Shown here: piece after piece, positions 1-6,971 of the stretch
Layout: every line of letters begins with the position of its first letter
How positions within the stretch are numbered: the first letter of the stretch is position 1
Source of the DNA: an uncultured bacterium
Lineage (GTDB): Bacteria > Planctomycetota > UBA1135 > GCA-002686595
DNA length: 19,899 nucleotides
Direction: 5' to 3'
Assembly: GCA_902826945.1 (NCBI GenBank)
Contig: CADEGS010000058.1
Coordinates: forward strand, 1-19,899
The notes under the pieces: generated by a model
The model's input: only the letters and a program-made list of their open reading frames with translations
Database searches by the model: none
What the model was told of the DNA's origin: nothing
Position numbers and translations under genes: made by a program

Positions 1-2
1 CC

Positions 3-257
3 TCGGTCACCGACGTGATCCTGGCCGAGCCCGGCGCGCTGATCGGCTTCGCCGGGCCGCGCGTGATCGCGACCACGATCAAGCAGGAGCTGCCGCCGGG
101 TTTCCAGCGCGCCGAGTTCCTGCTCGAGAAGGGCATGGTGGACGCGATCGTGCCGCGCGACCAGCTGCGCGCCACGCTGGCGCGCCTGTTCGACTACGCG
201 AGCGGCGCGCGCGAGGCGCTGCGCCGCCGCACGGAGGCGCGTCGAGGCCCGCGATGA
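3..257 (+). CDS. accD: Acetyl-CoA carboxylase carboxyltransferase beta subunit, C-terminal part (partial)
   Basis: This is the last 84 codons of AccD, cut by the left edge of the window. AccD and AccA form the carboxyltransferase that moves the carboxyl group from biotin-carrier protein to acetyl-CoA, giving malonyl-CoA for fatty-acid synthesis in the cytoplasm. The visible segment has the family-typical stretch [16 protein letters not shown] followed by [15 protein letters not shown], close to AccD of other bacteria. After that comes a short basic tail rich in Arg. The N-terminal zinc-ribbon and most of the crotonase-fold domain lie outside the window. The stop TGA at 255-257 overlaps the panB start in an ATGA junction, so the two are probably translated together. 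In many bacteria folC follows accD; here it is panB. Confidence 0.93.
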   Translation, partial: SVTDVILAEPGALIGFAGPRVIATTIKQELPPGFQRAEFLLEKGMVDAIVPRDQLRATLARLFDYASGAREALRRRTEARRGPR

Positions 258-1084
258 GCGCCGAGCCGGTCGACCCCCGCAAGGTCCAGCGCAAGGTCAC
301 CACGCACAGCCTGGGGGCGATGAAGGAGCGCGGCGAGCCGATCGTCGCGCTGACCGCCTACGACCACCTGATGGCGCAGCTGCTCGACCGCTCGGGGATC
401 GACGTGATCCTGGTCGGCGACTCGGCGGCGATGGTCGTGCAGGGCCTGGACACCACCGTGCCGGTCACGATGGACCAGATGGTCTACCACGCCACGGTGG
501 TCGCGCGCGGCGTGCGGCGCGCGCTGGTCGTGGCCGACCTGCCGTTCCTGTCGTACCAGGTGAACTCCGACGAGGCCCTGCGCAACGCGGGGCGCATGAT
601 CAAGGAGACCGGCGTCGAGGCCGTGAAGCTCGAGGGCGGCGCGCGGCTGTGCCCGACGGTCGAGCGCATCGTGGGCGCCGGGATCCCGGTCATGGGGCAC
701 CTGGGGCTCACCCCGCAGTCGATCCACCGCTTCGGCACCTACCAGGTGCGCGCGACCGACGAGGCGGAGGCCGAGGAGCTGCGCCGCGACGCGCGCGCGC
801 TCGAGCAGGCGGGCGCCTTCGCGATCGTCATCGAGAAGGTGCCGAGCGCCCTGGCGACCGAGGTGGCCGCCGCGGCGCGCGTGCCGGTCATCGGCATCGG
901 CGCCGGCGGCGGCTGCGACGGCCAGATCCTGGTCACGCACGACATGCTCGGCTACTACACGCGCTTCCACCCGCGCTTCGTGCGCCGCTACGCCGAGCTG
1001 GCGACCTTCCTGCAGGACGCCTTCGAGCGCTACGCCGCGGACGTGCGCTCGCGCGACTTCCCCTCGGCGGACGAGTCGTACTGA
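254..1084 (+). CDS. panB: 3-methyl-2-oxobutanoate hydroxymethyltransferase
   Basis: PanB transfers a hydroxymethyl group from 5,10-methylene-tetrahydrofolate to alpha-ketoisovalerate, giving ketopantoate, the first committed step of pantothenate and CoA synthesis in the cytoplasm. The 276-residue product has the usual length and the full set of family motifs: [11 protein letters not shown] with D56, ADLPF with D95 (metal ligands in characterised PanB), KLEGG with E127, [10 protein letters not shown] at about 147-156, and IVIEKVP with E194, the family's catalytic glutamate. A GIGAG loop follows at about 215-219. The ATG at 254 is chosen because it overlaps the accD stop (ATGA); GGAGG at 233-237 lies a little far upstream, so coupling may matter more than the ribosome site. 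panC and panD are not in view. The assignment is secure. Confidence 0.97.
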   Translation: MSAEPVDPRKVQRKVTTHSLGAMKERGEPIVALTAYDHLMAQLLDRSGIDVILVGDSAAMVVQGLDTTVPVTMDQMVYHATVVARGVRRALVVADLPFLSYQVNSDEALRNAGRMIKETGVEAVKLEGGARLCPTVERIVGAGIPVMGHLGLTPQSIHRFGTYQVRATDEAEAEELRRDARALEQAGAFAIVIEKVPSALATEVAAAARVPVIGIGAGGGCDGQILVTHDMLGYYTRFHPRFVRRYAELATFLQDAFERYAADVRSRDFPSADESY

Positions 1085-1088
1085 GCGC

Positions 1089-1127
1089 GGGAGCGCCGCG
1101 CGCCCGGAGCGCGGACGCGCGGCTCCC
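1089..1127. terminator. Hairpin between convergent panB and SDR genes
   Basis: GGGAGC at 1089-1094 pairs with GCTCCC at 1122-1127. CGCGCG at 1097-1102 pairs with CGCGCG at 1116-1121, with a two-base bulge at 1095-1096 and a 13-base loop. It begins four bases after the panB stop and lies between two converging genes, where a bidirectional terminator is expected. No T-run follows, so factor-independent termination is only an inference. Confidence 0.4.
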
Positions 1128-1159
1128 CGGCCGCGCCTACGAGCCGGGTCGCCGCCGTG

Positions 1160-1936
1160 CTAGCGGCGCGTGACCACGGTCGTGCTGGCCTGGTCGGTCG
1201 GCCACAGCACGATCTCGCCCACGTTCACGTGCGGCGGGCGCGTGACCGCGTAGACGATGGCGTCGGCGACGTCCTCGGGCGTCAGCGGGCAGAGGCCGCG
1301 GTAGACCTTGGCCGCCTTCTCGCGGTCGCCGGAGTAGCGCACGACGCTGAACTCGGTCTCGACCAGACCCGGGTCCACGGTCGTGAAGCGCACGCCCTTG
1401 CCGGCGGCGTCCAGGCGCAGCGCCGTGTAGAGCGCGCGCACCGCGTGCTTCGTGGCGCAGTAGACGTTGCCGCCGGGGTAGACCTCGCGCCCGGCCACGC
1501 TGCCGAGCAGGACCACGTCGCCGGCGCCGCGCTCGAGCATGCCCGGCAGCGCGGCGCGCACGGTGTGCAGCAGGCCCTTCACGTTCGTGTCGATCATCTC
1601 CGACCAGTCGGCGGTCGAGCCGTCGGCGAGCGTGGCCACGCCGCGCGCCATGCCGGCGTTCGCGACCAAGAGGTCGATCGCGAGCGGGCCGAGCGCGCGC
1701 GCGACCGCGTCGGCGTCGCGCACGTCGAGCGCGACGGCGCGGCTGCCGGGCAGCTCGCGCGCCAGGGCGTCGAGCCGCTCGCGCCGGCGCGCGGCCAGCA
1801 CGAGCGTGGCGCCCTCGGCCGCCAGCGCGCGCGCCGTCGCCGCGCCGATCCCCGCCGAGGCGCCCGTCACGAGCGCCGTCCGCCCCGCCAGCCGCCCTGC
1901 TCCTCCGCCCGTCCCGCCCGTGGCTCGCTGCGTCAT
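1160..1936 (-). CDS. Short-chain dehydrogenase/reductase, YdfG-like
   Basis: The product is a 258-residue classical SDR, likely an NADP-dependent oxidoreductase of 3-hydroxy acids or serine. The N-terminal Rossmann motif TGASAGIG is at 24-31, NAG at 93-95, the catalytic-tetrad Asn at N118, Ser at S146, and YCATK with Y159 and K163. The segment MIDTNVKGL...LPGM, GGNVY.ATK, PGLVETEFS and the LTPEDVADAI...PPHVN tail match what I recall of E. coli YdfG, so this subfamily is favoured; the exact substrate is inferred. RR after the second strand (R50, R51) would suit the 2'-phosphate of NADP. The first 14 residues are a Gly/Thr-rich extension before the fold. The ATG at 1936 is preceded by a -10-like TAGCCT only six bases away and no Shine-Dalgarno sequence, suggesting a leaderless message. 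It is transcribed alone, divergent from the amidohydrolase. Confidence 0.92.
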   Translation of the reverse strand: MTQRATGGTGGGAGRLAGRTALVTGASAGIGAATARALAAEGATLVLAARRRERLDALARELPGSRAVALDVRDADAVARALGPLAIDLLVANAGMARGVATLADGSTADWSEMIDTNVKGLLHTVRAALPGMLERGAGDVVLLGSVAGREVYPGGNVYCATKHAVRALYTALRLDAAGKGVRFTTVDPGLVETEFSVVRYSGDREKAAKVYRGLCPLTPEDVADAIVYAVTRPPHVNVGEIVLWPTDQASTTVVTRR

Positions 1937-1942
1937 GCGCGG

Positions 1943-1971
1943 AGGCTACGGCGCGCGCCCGGAGCCGGCCA
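1943..1971 (-). promoter_or_regulatory. Predicted promoter of the SDR gene
   Basis: On the minus strand TAGCCT (1948 down to 1943) lies six bases before the ATG, and TGGCCG (1971 down to 1966) lies 17 bases further upstream as a possible -35. The transcription start would fall at or next to the start codon. The -10 is the stronger part; TGGC words are common in such GC-rich DNA. Confidence 0.45.
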
Positions 1972-1972
1972 G

Positions 1973-2000
1973 TGGCTCGGGGCCCCGCGTCCGCTAGGCT
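1973..2000 (+). promoter_or_regulatory. Predicted promoter of the amidohydrolase-SGNH operon
   Basis: TAGGCT at 1995-2000 is followed by seven bases and then the ATG at 2008. TGGCTC at 1973-1978, 16 bases upstream, could be the -35. It abuts the -35 proposed for the divergent SDR gene, so the two polymerases would compete or be co-regulated. No Shine-Dalgarno sequence sits before the ATG. Confidence 0.5.
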
Positions 2001-2007
2001 CTCGCGC

Positions 2008-3765
2008 ATGAGCTTCCGAGCGTTCCGCGCCGGCCTCGCGCTGGCGCTGGTCGGCGCCTGCGCCGCGCCCCCGGCGGCGGACGCGCCCGCGGCGCCGGCG
2101 GCGGCCGCCGCGCGCGCCCCCGGCGCGGGTCTCGCGGCGCTGCGGGCCGACCCGCCGCGGCGCGGCGAGGACGTGCTCTTCGAGCACGCGCGCGTCTGGA
2201 CCGACGCCGAGGCGCCGGAGCCGGCGCAGGCGCTCCTCGTGCGCGGCGGCCGCGTGCTCGCGGCCGGCGACGCGGCGGCGCTCGCCGCGCGCGCGCCGGG
2301 CGCGCGCCGCGTGGACCTCGCCGGCGCGGTCGTCGTCCCCGGCCTGAGCGACGCGCACGGCCACGTCGAGGCCCTGGGCGAGCGGCTCGAGACGCTCGAC
2401 CTCGACGGCTGCGCGAGCTACGCCGAGCTCGTCGAGCGCGCGCGCGCGGCGGCCGCGGCGCTCCCGCCGGGCGCGTGGCTCGTCGGCCGCGGCTGGGACC
2501 AGACGCGCTGGCCGGAGAGCGCCTTCCCCGAGCACGGGCCGCTCTCGCGCGCCGTGCCCGACCGCCCGGTGTTCCTCGAGCGCGTGGACGGGCACGCGGC
2601 GCTCGTGAACGAGCGCGCCCTGGCGCTGGCCGGGCTCGATCGCGGCGCGCCGCCGCCGGTCGAGGGCGGCCGCGTGCTCGTCGGCGCGGACGGGCGCGCG
2701 AGCGGCGTGCTCGTCGACCGCGCGATGGAGCTCGTCGAGCGCCTGCGCCCGCCGCCCGACCGCGCCACGCTGCGCCGGCGCCTGCTGCTCGCGCAGGACG
2801 CGCTGCTCGCCGCCGGGCTCGTGTGCGTGCACGACATGGGCCTGCGGCCGGCCACGGTGCGGGAGCTGCTCGCGCTCGAGGCCGAGGGCCGCTGGAAGCT
2901 GCGCGTGATCGGCTACGTGTGGGCGAGCGACGGCTTCCCCGCGGAGCTCGCCCTGCACCCCGACGCGCACGACCGCGACCCGACGAGCCGCGTGCGCATC
3001 GTGGGCGCCAAGCTGATGCTCGACGGCGCGCTCGGCTCGCGCGGGGCCGCGCTGCTCGAGGACTACGCCGACGCGCCCGGCCAGCGCGGGCACCTGCTCG
3101 CGGAGCCCGAGCGCTTCCGCGCGCTGCTCGACGACGTCGCCGACCGCGGCCTGCAGCCCGCCGTGCACGCGATCGGCGACCGTGCGAACCGCGTCCTGCT
3201 CGACGCCTACGAGGCGCGCCTGGCGCGCGACCCGGGCTTCGCGCGCCTGCGGCCGCGCGTCGAGCACGCGCAGGTCGTGGCGCCGGAGGACCGGGGGCGC
3301 TTCGAGGCGCTGGGCGTCGTGCGCTCGATGCAGCCCACGCACGCGACCTCGGACATGCGCTGGGCCGAGGCGCGCCTGGGGCCCGAGCGCGTGCGCGGCG
3401 CGTACGCCTGGCGCCGGCTGGCGCCCGATCCGGCGGCGATCGCGCTCGGCAGCGACTTCCCGGTCGAGCGCCACCAGCCGCTCGAGGGCCTGTACGCGGC
3501 GATCGCGCGCCGCGACCGCGAGGGCCAGCCGCCGGGCGGCTGGCAGCCCGACCAGGCGCTGCGCGCGCGCGAGGCGCTGGCGGGCTTCACCAGCGCGCCG
3601 GCGTTCGCGGCGGGCGAGGAGCGCCTGCGCGGGCGGCTCGCGCCGGGCTGCGCGGCGGACTTCGTCGTCCTGGACGCGGACCCGCTCGCGGGCCCGCCCG
3701 AGGCGCTGCTCTCCGCGCGCGTGCTCTGCACCGCGATCGAGGGCGAGGTGGTCGCGGGCCCGTGA
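2008..3765 (+). CDS. Amidohydrolase family lipoprotein (YtcJ-like, amidohydrolase 3)
   Basis: The 585-residue product is a probable exported metal-dependent hydrolase of the YtcJ/amidohydrolase-3 group. The N-terminus has a basic start, a hydrophobic run and a lipobox LVGAC with Cys18, followed by an Ala/Pro-rich linker to about residue 45, so it should be a lipid-anchored envelope protein. Metal and active-site positions are visible: HGH with H117 and H119, GRGWDQTRW, KLMLDG with K335, HAIGDR with H387, RVEHAQ with H420 and GSDFPVE with D483. A composite-domain beta segment follows at the C-terminus (LAPGCAADFVVLD). ATG 2008 is preferred over the in-frame GTG at 1972, because it gives a clean lipoprotein signal and lies seven bases after TAGGCT. 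Its stop overlaps the next gene's start (GTGA). The substrate is unknown: YtcJ-type proteins include amidases and imidase-like enzymes. Confidence 0.92.
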   Translation: MSFRAFRAGLALALVGACAAPPAADAPAAPAAAAARAPGAGLAALRADPPRRGEDVLFEHARVWTDAEAPEPAQALLVRGGRVLAAGDAAALAARAPGARRVDLAGAVVVPGLSDAHGHVEALGERLETLDLDGCASYAELVERARAAAAALPPGAWLVGRGWDQTRWPESAFPEHGPLSRAVPDRPVFLERVDGHAALVNERALALAGLDRGAPPPVEGGRVLVGADGRASGVLVDRAMELVERLRPPPDRATLRRRLLLAQDALLAAGLVCVHDMGLRPATVRELLALEAEGRWKLRVIGYVWASDGFPAELALHPDAHDRDPTSRVRIVGAKLMLDGALGSRGAALLEDYADAPGQRGHLLAEPERFRALLDDVADRGLQPAVHAIGDRANRVLLDAYEARLARDPGFARLRPRVEHAQVVAPEDRGRFEALGVVRSMQPTHATSDMRWAEARLGPERVRGAYAWRRLAPDPAAIALGSDFPVERHQPLEGLYAAIARRDREGQPPGGWQPDQALRAREALAGFTSAPAFAAGEERLRGRLAPGCAADFVVLDADPLAGPPEALLSARVLCTAIEGEVVAGP

Positions 3766-5408
3766 GGGGCGCCCTGCGCGCCGCGGCGCTCGTCCTCGGC
3801 CTGGCGCTCGCCGGCCTGGCGGGCGCGGAGCTCGTGCTGCGCGCGCGCGGGTGGCACGAGCGCCCGCCGCCGCCGGCGTTCGAGGCGCTGGCGCGCGCGA
3901 AGCTCGCCGGCGTGGACGAGCTCGCCTACGACGCGCGCCGCTTCTACACGCTCGCGCCGGGCCGGCGGGCGAGCGCCACGCACCTCGGGCGCTACGCCTG
4001 CGGCGACTGGCCGTTCCGCGGCCGTCCGCCGGAGCCCGCGGCGCCCGGGCTCGCGCGCGTCGCGGTCGTCGGCGACAGCTCGATGTACGGCTACGGCGTG
4101 CTCACCTCGCACAGCGTGCCGGCGCTCCTGCAGGACGAGCTGGCGCGCGCGGGGCTGGGGCCCGAGCGCGTCGCCGTGTGGAACTTCGGCGTCAGCGGCT
4201 ACACGACCGTGCAGGTGGACCTGTGCCTGGAGGAGGTGCTCGAGCGCTGGCGCCCCGACGCGGTCGTGATCGGCTGTGCCGGCTGGAACGACCAGGGGCC
4301 TTCGGTCGGCGTGGACGACGTGGCGATGCTCGTGCGGCCGCCGCCGGCCGCCTGGCGGGCGCTCTTGCCGGCGCTCGGGAACCGGCTCGCGACGGCGCGC
4401 GCGCGGCCGATCGCGCTGCCCGAGGTGGGCTCGGAGGAGCTGAACGAGGCCTGGGAGCGCGGCGCGCCGCTGTTCGGCACCAAGGTGCCGGCGGAGTACG
4501 TGCCGGTCGCGATCGGGCGCGCGATCGGACGCTGTCGGCGGGCGGGTCTGCCCGTGGTCGTGGTCGTGCCGGCGCACCCCGCGGACACGCTGCGCGACCA
4601 CCCGCGCACGGGGCAGGACGCGGACAGCGTGCGCGCGGCCGCGCAGGCCGCGGGCGTGCCCTTCGTGGACGCGCCGGCGCTCTTCGCCGCGACGGGTCTG
4701 GCCGACGCGCGGCTGCACCTCGACTTCGGCCACCCGACGCCGGAGGGCAACGCGATCGTCGCCGCCGCGCTCGCGCGCGAGCTCGTGGCGCGCCTGCACC
4801 CGCCCGCGGCGCCGCCGGACCCGCCGCGGCTGGTCGCCTGGCAGCCGCGGCGCGCCTCGATCCTCGGCGACGCGCGCGTCACCGTCACGGTCGCGGGCTT
4901 GCCGGAGGGGGAGACGCCGGTCGTGCTGGTCGGCAACGCGCCGCTGCTCGCGCTGCGCCGCGACGGGGACGAGCTCTCGGGCCTGCTGATGGCGAACGGC
5001 GAGGGCGCGCACGCGCTCGTCGTGCAGTCGAGCGCGGGCTGCGCCGTCGCGCCGCAGGCGATCGCGCTCGAGCGCCCGTGGCTCGAGGCCGCGGCGGCGG
5101 AGCGCCCGGCGGGCCGCGCCGTGCGCGTGCACGCGCGCCCGGGCGACCTGGTCGAGCTCTTCTGGTCGGACGCGGCGCGCGACGACCCGATCTGGTGGGA
5201 AGCGGGGCGCGTGTGGCTCGCGGGCACGCCGCGCGCGCCGCTGCGGCCGGAGCAGGCCTGCGACGCGCAGGGCGAGCTCGTGGTCGCCTTGCCCGCGGAG
5301 GCCGACGCCCTGGACGAGGTCTGGGCCCAGGCGCGCGTCGGCCCGCCCGGCGCGCAGCCGTGGGAGCGCGTCGCCGTGGCGAGCGAGCCGCTGCGCCTGG
5401 CGCGCTAG
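3762..5408 (+). CDS. SGNH/GDSL hydrolase-like envelope protein with extra C-terminal region
   Basis: The 548-residue product has an N-terminal hydrophobic segment at about 5-25 that looks like a signal anchor, then an SGNH hydrolase fold at about 95-345. All four blocks are present: GDSS with nucleophile S106, FGVSGY, the WND block with N176, and DFGH with D321 and H324 completing the triad. This predicts an esterase, lipase or acyl-transfer activity outside the cytoplasmic membrane. Residues about 365-548 form a second region with two beta-rich stretches: one is IPT/TIG-like (ARVTVTVAGLPEGETPVVLV), the other begins VRVHARPGDLVELFWSD. I do not recognise their family. The start is GTG at 3762, overlapping the amidohydrolase stop in GTGA. 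Translational coupling suggests both act on the same envelope or extracellular substrate. A hairpin follows its stop. Confidence 0.85.
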   Translation: MRGALRAAALVLGLALAGLAGAELVLRARGWHERPPPPAFEALARAKLAGVDELAYDARRFYTLAPGRRASATHLGRYACGDWPFRGRPPEPAAPGLARVAVVGDSSMYGYGVLTSHSVPALLQDELARAGLGPERVAVWNFGVSGYTTVQVDLCLEEVLERWRPDAVVIGCAGWNDQGPSVGVDDVAMLVRPPPAAWRALLPALGNRLATARARPIALPEVGSEELNEAWERGAPLFGTKVPAEYVPVAIGRAIGRCRRAGLPVVVVVPAHPADTLRDHPRTGQDADSVRAAAQAAGVPFVDAPALFAATGLADARLHLDFGHPTPEGNAIVAAALARELVARLHPPAAPPDPPRLVAWQPRRASILGDARVTVTVAGLPEGETPVVLVGNAPLLALRRDGDELSGLLMANGEGAHALVVQSSAGCAVAPQAIALERPWLEAAAAERPAGRAVRVHARPGDLVELFWSDAARDDPIWWEAGRVWLAGTPRAPLRPEQACDAQGELVVALPAEADALDEVWAQARVGPPGAQPWERVAVASEPLRLAR

Positions 5409-5423
5409 CCGGGGGCGCCCCGG
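5409..5423 (+). terminator. GC hairpin after the SGNH hydrolase gene
   Basis: CCGGGG (5409-5414) and CCCCGG (5418-5423) form a six-base-pair stem with a three-base loop, starting right after the stop codon TAG at 5406-5408. It ends four bases before the -10 of the next operon. No T-run is present. Confidence 0.35.
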
Positions 5424-5427
5424 GCAG

Positions 5428-5433
5428 TAGACT
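5428..5433 (+). promoter_or_regulatory. Predicted -10 element of the OsmC-ABC operon
   Basis: TAGACT stands out in a GC-only neighbourhood 39 bases before the OsmC GTG. Unlike the leaderless cases here, the message would carry a leader of about 30 bases ending in the ribosome site AGGAGG at 5462-5467. No convincing -35 is seen. Confidence 0.4.
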
Positions 5434-5472
5434 GCGCGGCCCGCGCCCGGGCGCGCGGCCCAGGAGGAGCCC

Positions 5473-5889
5473 GTGGTCCAGATCGACGTCGCATACGAGG
5501 GGACGCTGCGCTGCGCGGCGACCCACGGCCCCTCGCAGGCCGCGCTGACGACCGACGCGCCCGTGGACAACCACGGCCGCGGCGCGTCGTTCTCGCCGAC
5601 CGACCTGGTCGCGACGGCGCTCGGCACGTGCATGCTGACCGTGATGGGGATCGCCGCCGAGAAGCACGGCTGGGACCTGCGCGGCAGCCGCGCGCGCGTC
5701 GTGAAGCACATGATCGCGGACCCCGTGCGGCGCATCGCGCGGCTCGAGGTCGAGCTCGTGATGGCCGGCCGGCACGACGAGCGCGCGCGCACGACGCTCG
5801 AGCGCGCCGCGCTCGCGTGCCCGGTGCACCGCACGCTGCACGGCTCGGTCGAGATCCCGGTCGCGTTCCGCTGGGAGGGAGCTCCCTGA
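5473..5889 (+). CDS. OsmC/Ohr-family protein
   Basis: The 138-residue product belongs to the OsmC family, whose members reduce organic hydroperoxides with two cysteines. The hallmark segment FSPTDLVATALGTC with C53, then AEKHGWDL, and the second Cys in ACPVHRTLH (C116), are all present and spaced as in the family, so the peroxidatic and resolving cysteines are kept. It is expected to be cytoplasmic, a homodimer, and recharged by a lipoyl or thiol donor. The start is GTG at 5473 with a strong AGGAGG five bases upstream. Its stop at 5887-5889 overlaps the predicted CTG start of an ABC permease, so it is the first gene of a three-gene operon. Whether the role is true peroxide reduction or another thiol chemistry cannot be told from sequence. 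Confidence 0.92.
   Translation: MVQIDVAYEGTLRCAATHGPSQAALTTDAPVDNHGRGASFSPTDLVATALGTCMLTVMGIAAEKHGWDLRGSRARVVKHMIADPVRRIARLEVELVMAGRHDERARTTLERAALACPVHRTLHGSVEIPVAFRWEGAP
5874..5888 (+). promoter_or_regulatory. Ribosome binding site and CTG start of the permease gene
   Basis: GGAGGGAG at 5874-5881 lies inside the end of the OsmC gene; counted from GGAGG (5874-5878), seven bases separate it from CTG at 5886-5888. That CTG overlaps the OsmC stop as CTGA. No ATG, GTG or TTG exists in this frame between here and the first membrane segment. Confidence 0.6.
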
Positions 5890-6971
5890 ACGCGGGCGGA
5901 GGGCGGCGGCCGGGCGCGCGCGCCCGGCGCGCGGCGCTCGCGCTGCTCGTCGTCTGGGTCGCGCTGGTCGCGGCCTCGGCGCGGGCCGGACCGACCGGCG
6001 CGCTCTCGTGGCGCGAGCTCGCGCACGGGGCGCTGGCCTGGCTCGGCGCCGGCGAGCCGCTGCCCGGCGCGGAGCAGGCGATCCTGCGCCTGCGCCTGCT
6101 GCGCGCGCTGACCGCGGGCGGCGTCGGCGCGGCGCTGGCGCTCTCCGGCGCGTACCTCCAGGGCCTGTACCGCAACGGCCTGGCCTCGCCCTCGGTCGTC
6201 GGCGTGACGGCCGGAGCGCTGTTCGGCGGCTCGCTCGCGATCGCGCTCGTCGGCGGCTTCGGGCCGGGCCTCGCGCTCGGCGCGCGCGGGCCGTGGGCGC
6301 CGCTGGCGGTGACCGGCAGCGCCTTCGCGGGCGCGCTCGCGACGAGCCTGTTCGTGCTGTGGCTGGCGAGCCGCGGCGGCCGGCTCTCCGTGCCGACGCT
6401 GCTCCTGGCGGGGATCGCGGCCAACGTGTTCATCGCCGGCGCGCTGGCGGCGCTGCAGCAGCTCACGCTGCACGACTACGAGGTCTCGCGCGCGATCCTG
6501 TCGTGGACCTTCGGGACGCTGGACGATCGCGCCGGCTGGCAGGTGGCGCTGGTGTGGCTGGCGCTGGCGGTCGCGTTGCTCCTGATCCCGTTCGTCGGCC
6601 TCGAGCTGGACCTCCTGGCGGCCGGCGAGGAGGACGCCTCGGCGCTCGGCGTGCGCGTGCAGCTCGTGAAGCTCGCGGTGCTCCTGGCGGCGTCCCTGGC
6701 CACGGCGGCGGCCGTCTCGGTCGCGGGGCAGATCGCGTTCGTCGGCCTGGTCGTGCCGCACCTCATGCGCCACCTGAGCGGGCCGGAGCACCGCTCGCTG
6801 CTGCCGCTCTCGGCCTGCGGCGGAGCGGTGTTCCTGCTCGGCTGCGACTGGGGGCAGCGCGCGCTGCTCGGCGCCTGGGCGCTGCAGCCCGGCGTGTTGA
6901 TGTCGCTGATCGGCGGGCCCTTCTTCCTGCTGCTCCTGCTGCGCCAGCGGCGCAGCCTCTCGACGTGGTGA
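5886..6971 (+). CDS. FecCD-type ABC transporter permease (BtuC/FhuB/FecD family)
   Basis: The inner-membrane permease of an importer for iron-siderophore, haem, vitamin B12 or a related metal chelate has 361 residues when started at CTG 5886, in line with the family's 330-350. After a basic N-tail, the first membrane helix covers about 17-33, followed by around nine further hydrophobic segments. Family stretches are LRALTAGGVGAALALSGAYL then GLYRNGLASPSVVGVTAGA, ASALGVRVQLVKL, and GQIAFVGLVVPHLMR with P291 and H292 near the ATPase-coupling loop. It ends with the usual SLIGGPFFLLLL. The start is unusual: CTG overlapping the OsmC stop, with a good ribosome site. The downstream ATPase overlaps by GTGA. 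No periplasmic substrate-binding protein is encoded beside it, so the ligand is unknown and the binding protein must be elsewhere or absent. Confidence 0.93.
   Translation: MNAGGGRRPGARARRAALALLVVWVALVAASARAGPTGALSWRELAHGALAWLGAGEPLPGAEQAILRLRLLRALTAGGVGAALALSGAYLQGLYRNGLASPSVVGVTAGALFGGSLAIALVGGFGPGLALGARGPWAPLAVTGSAFAGALATSLFVLWLASRGGRLSVPTLLLAGIAANVFIAGALAALQQLTLHDYEVSRAILSWTFGTLDDRAGWQVALVWLALAVALLLIPFVGLELDLLAAGEEDASALGVRVQLVKLAVLLAASLATAAAVSVAGQIAFVGLVVPHLMRHLSGPEHRSLLPLSACGGAVFLLGCDWGQRALLGAWALQPGVLMSLIGGPFFLLLLLRQRRSLSTW

Noticed and set aside
1972..2007. In-frame GTG at 1972 as the amidohydrolase start
   Set aside because: It would place 12 extra residues before a clear lipoprotein signal and read through the predicted -10 element.
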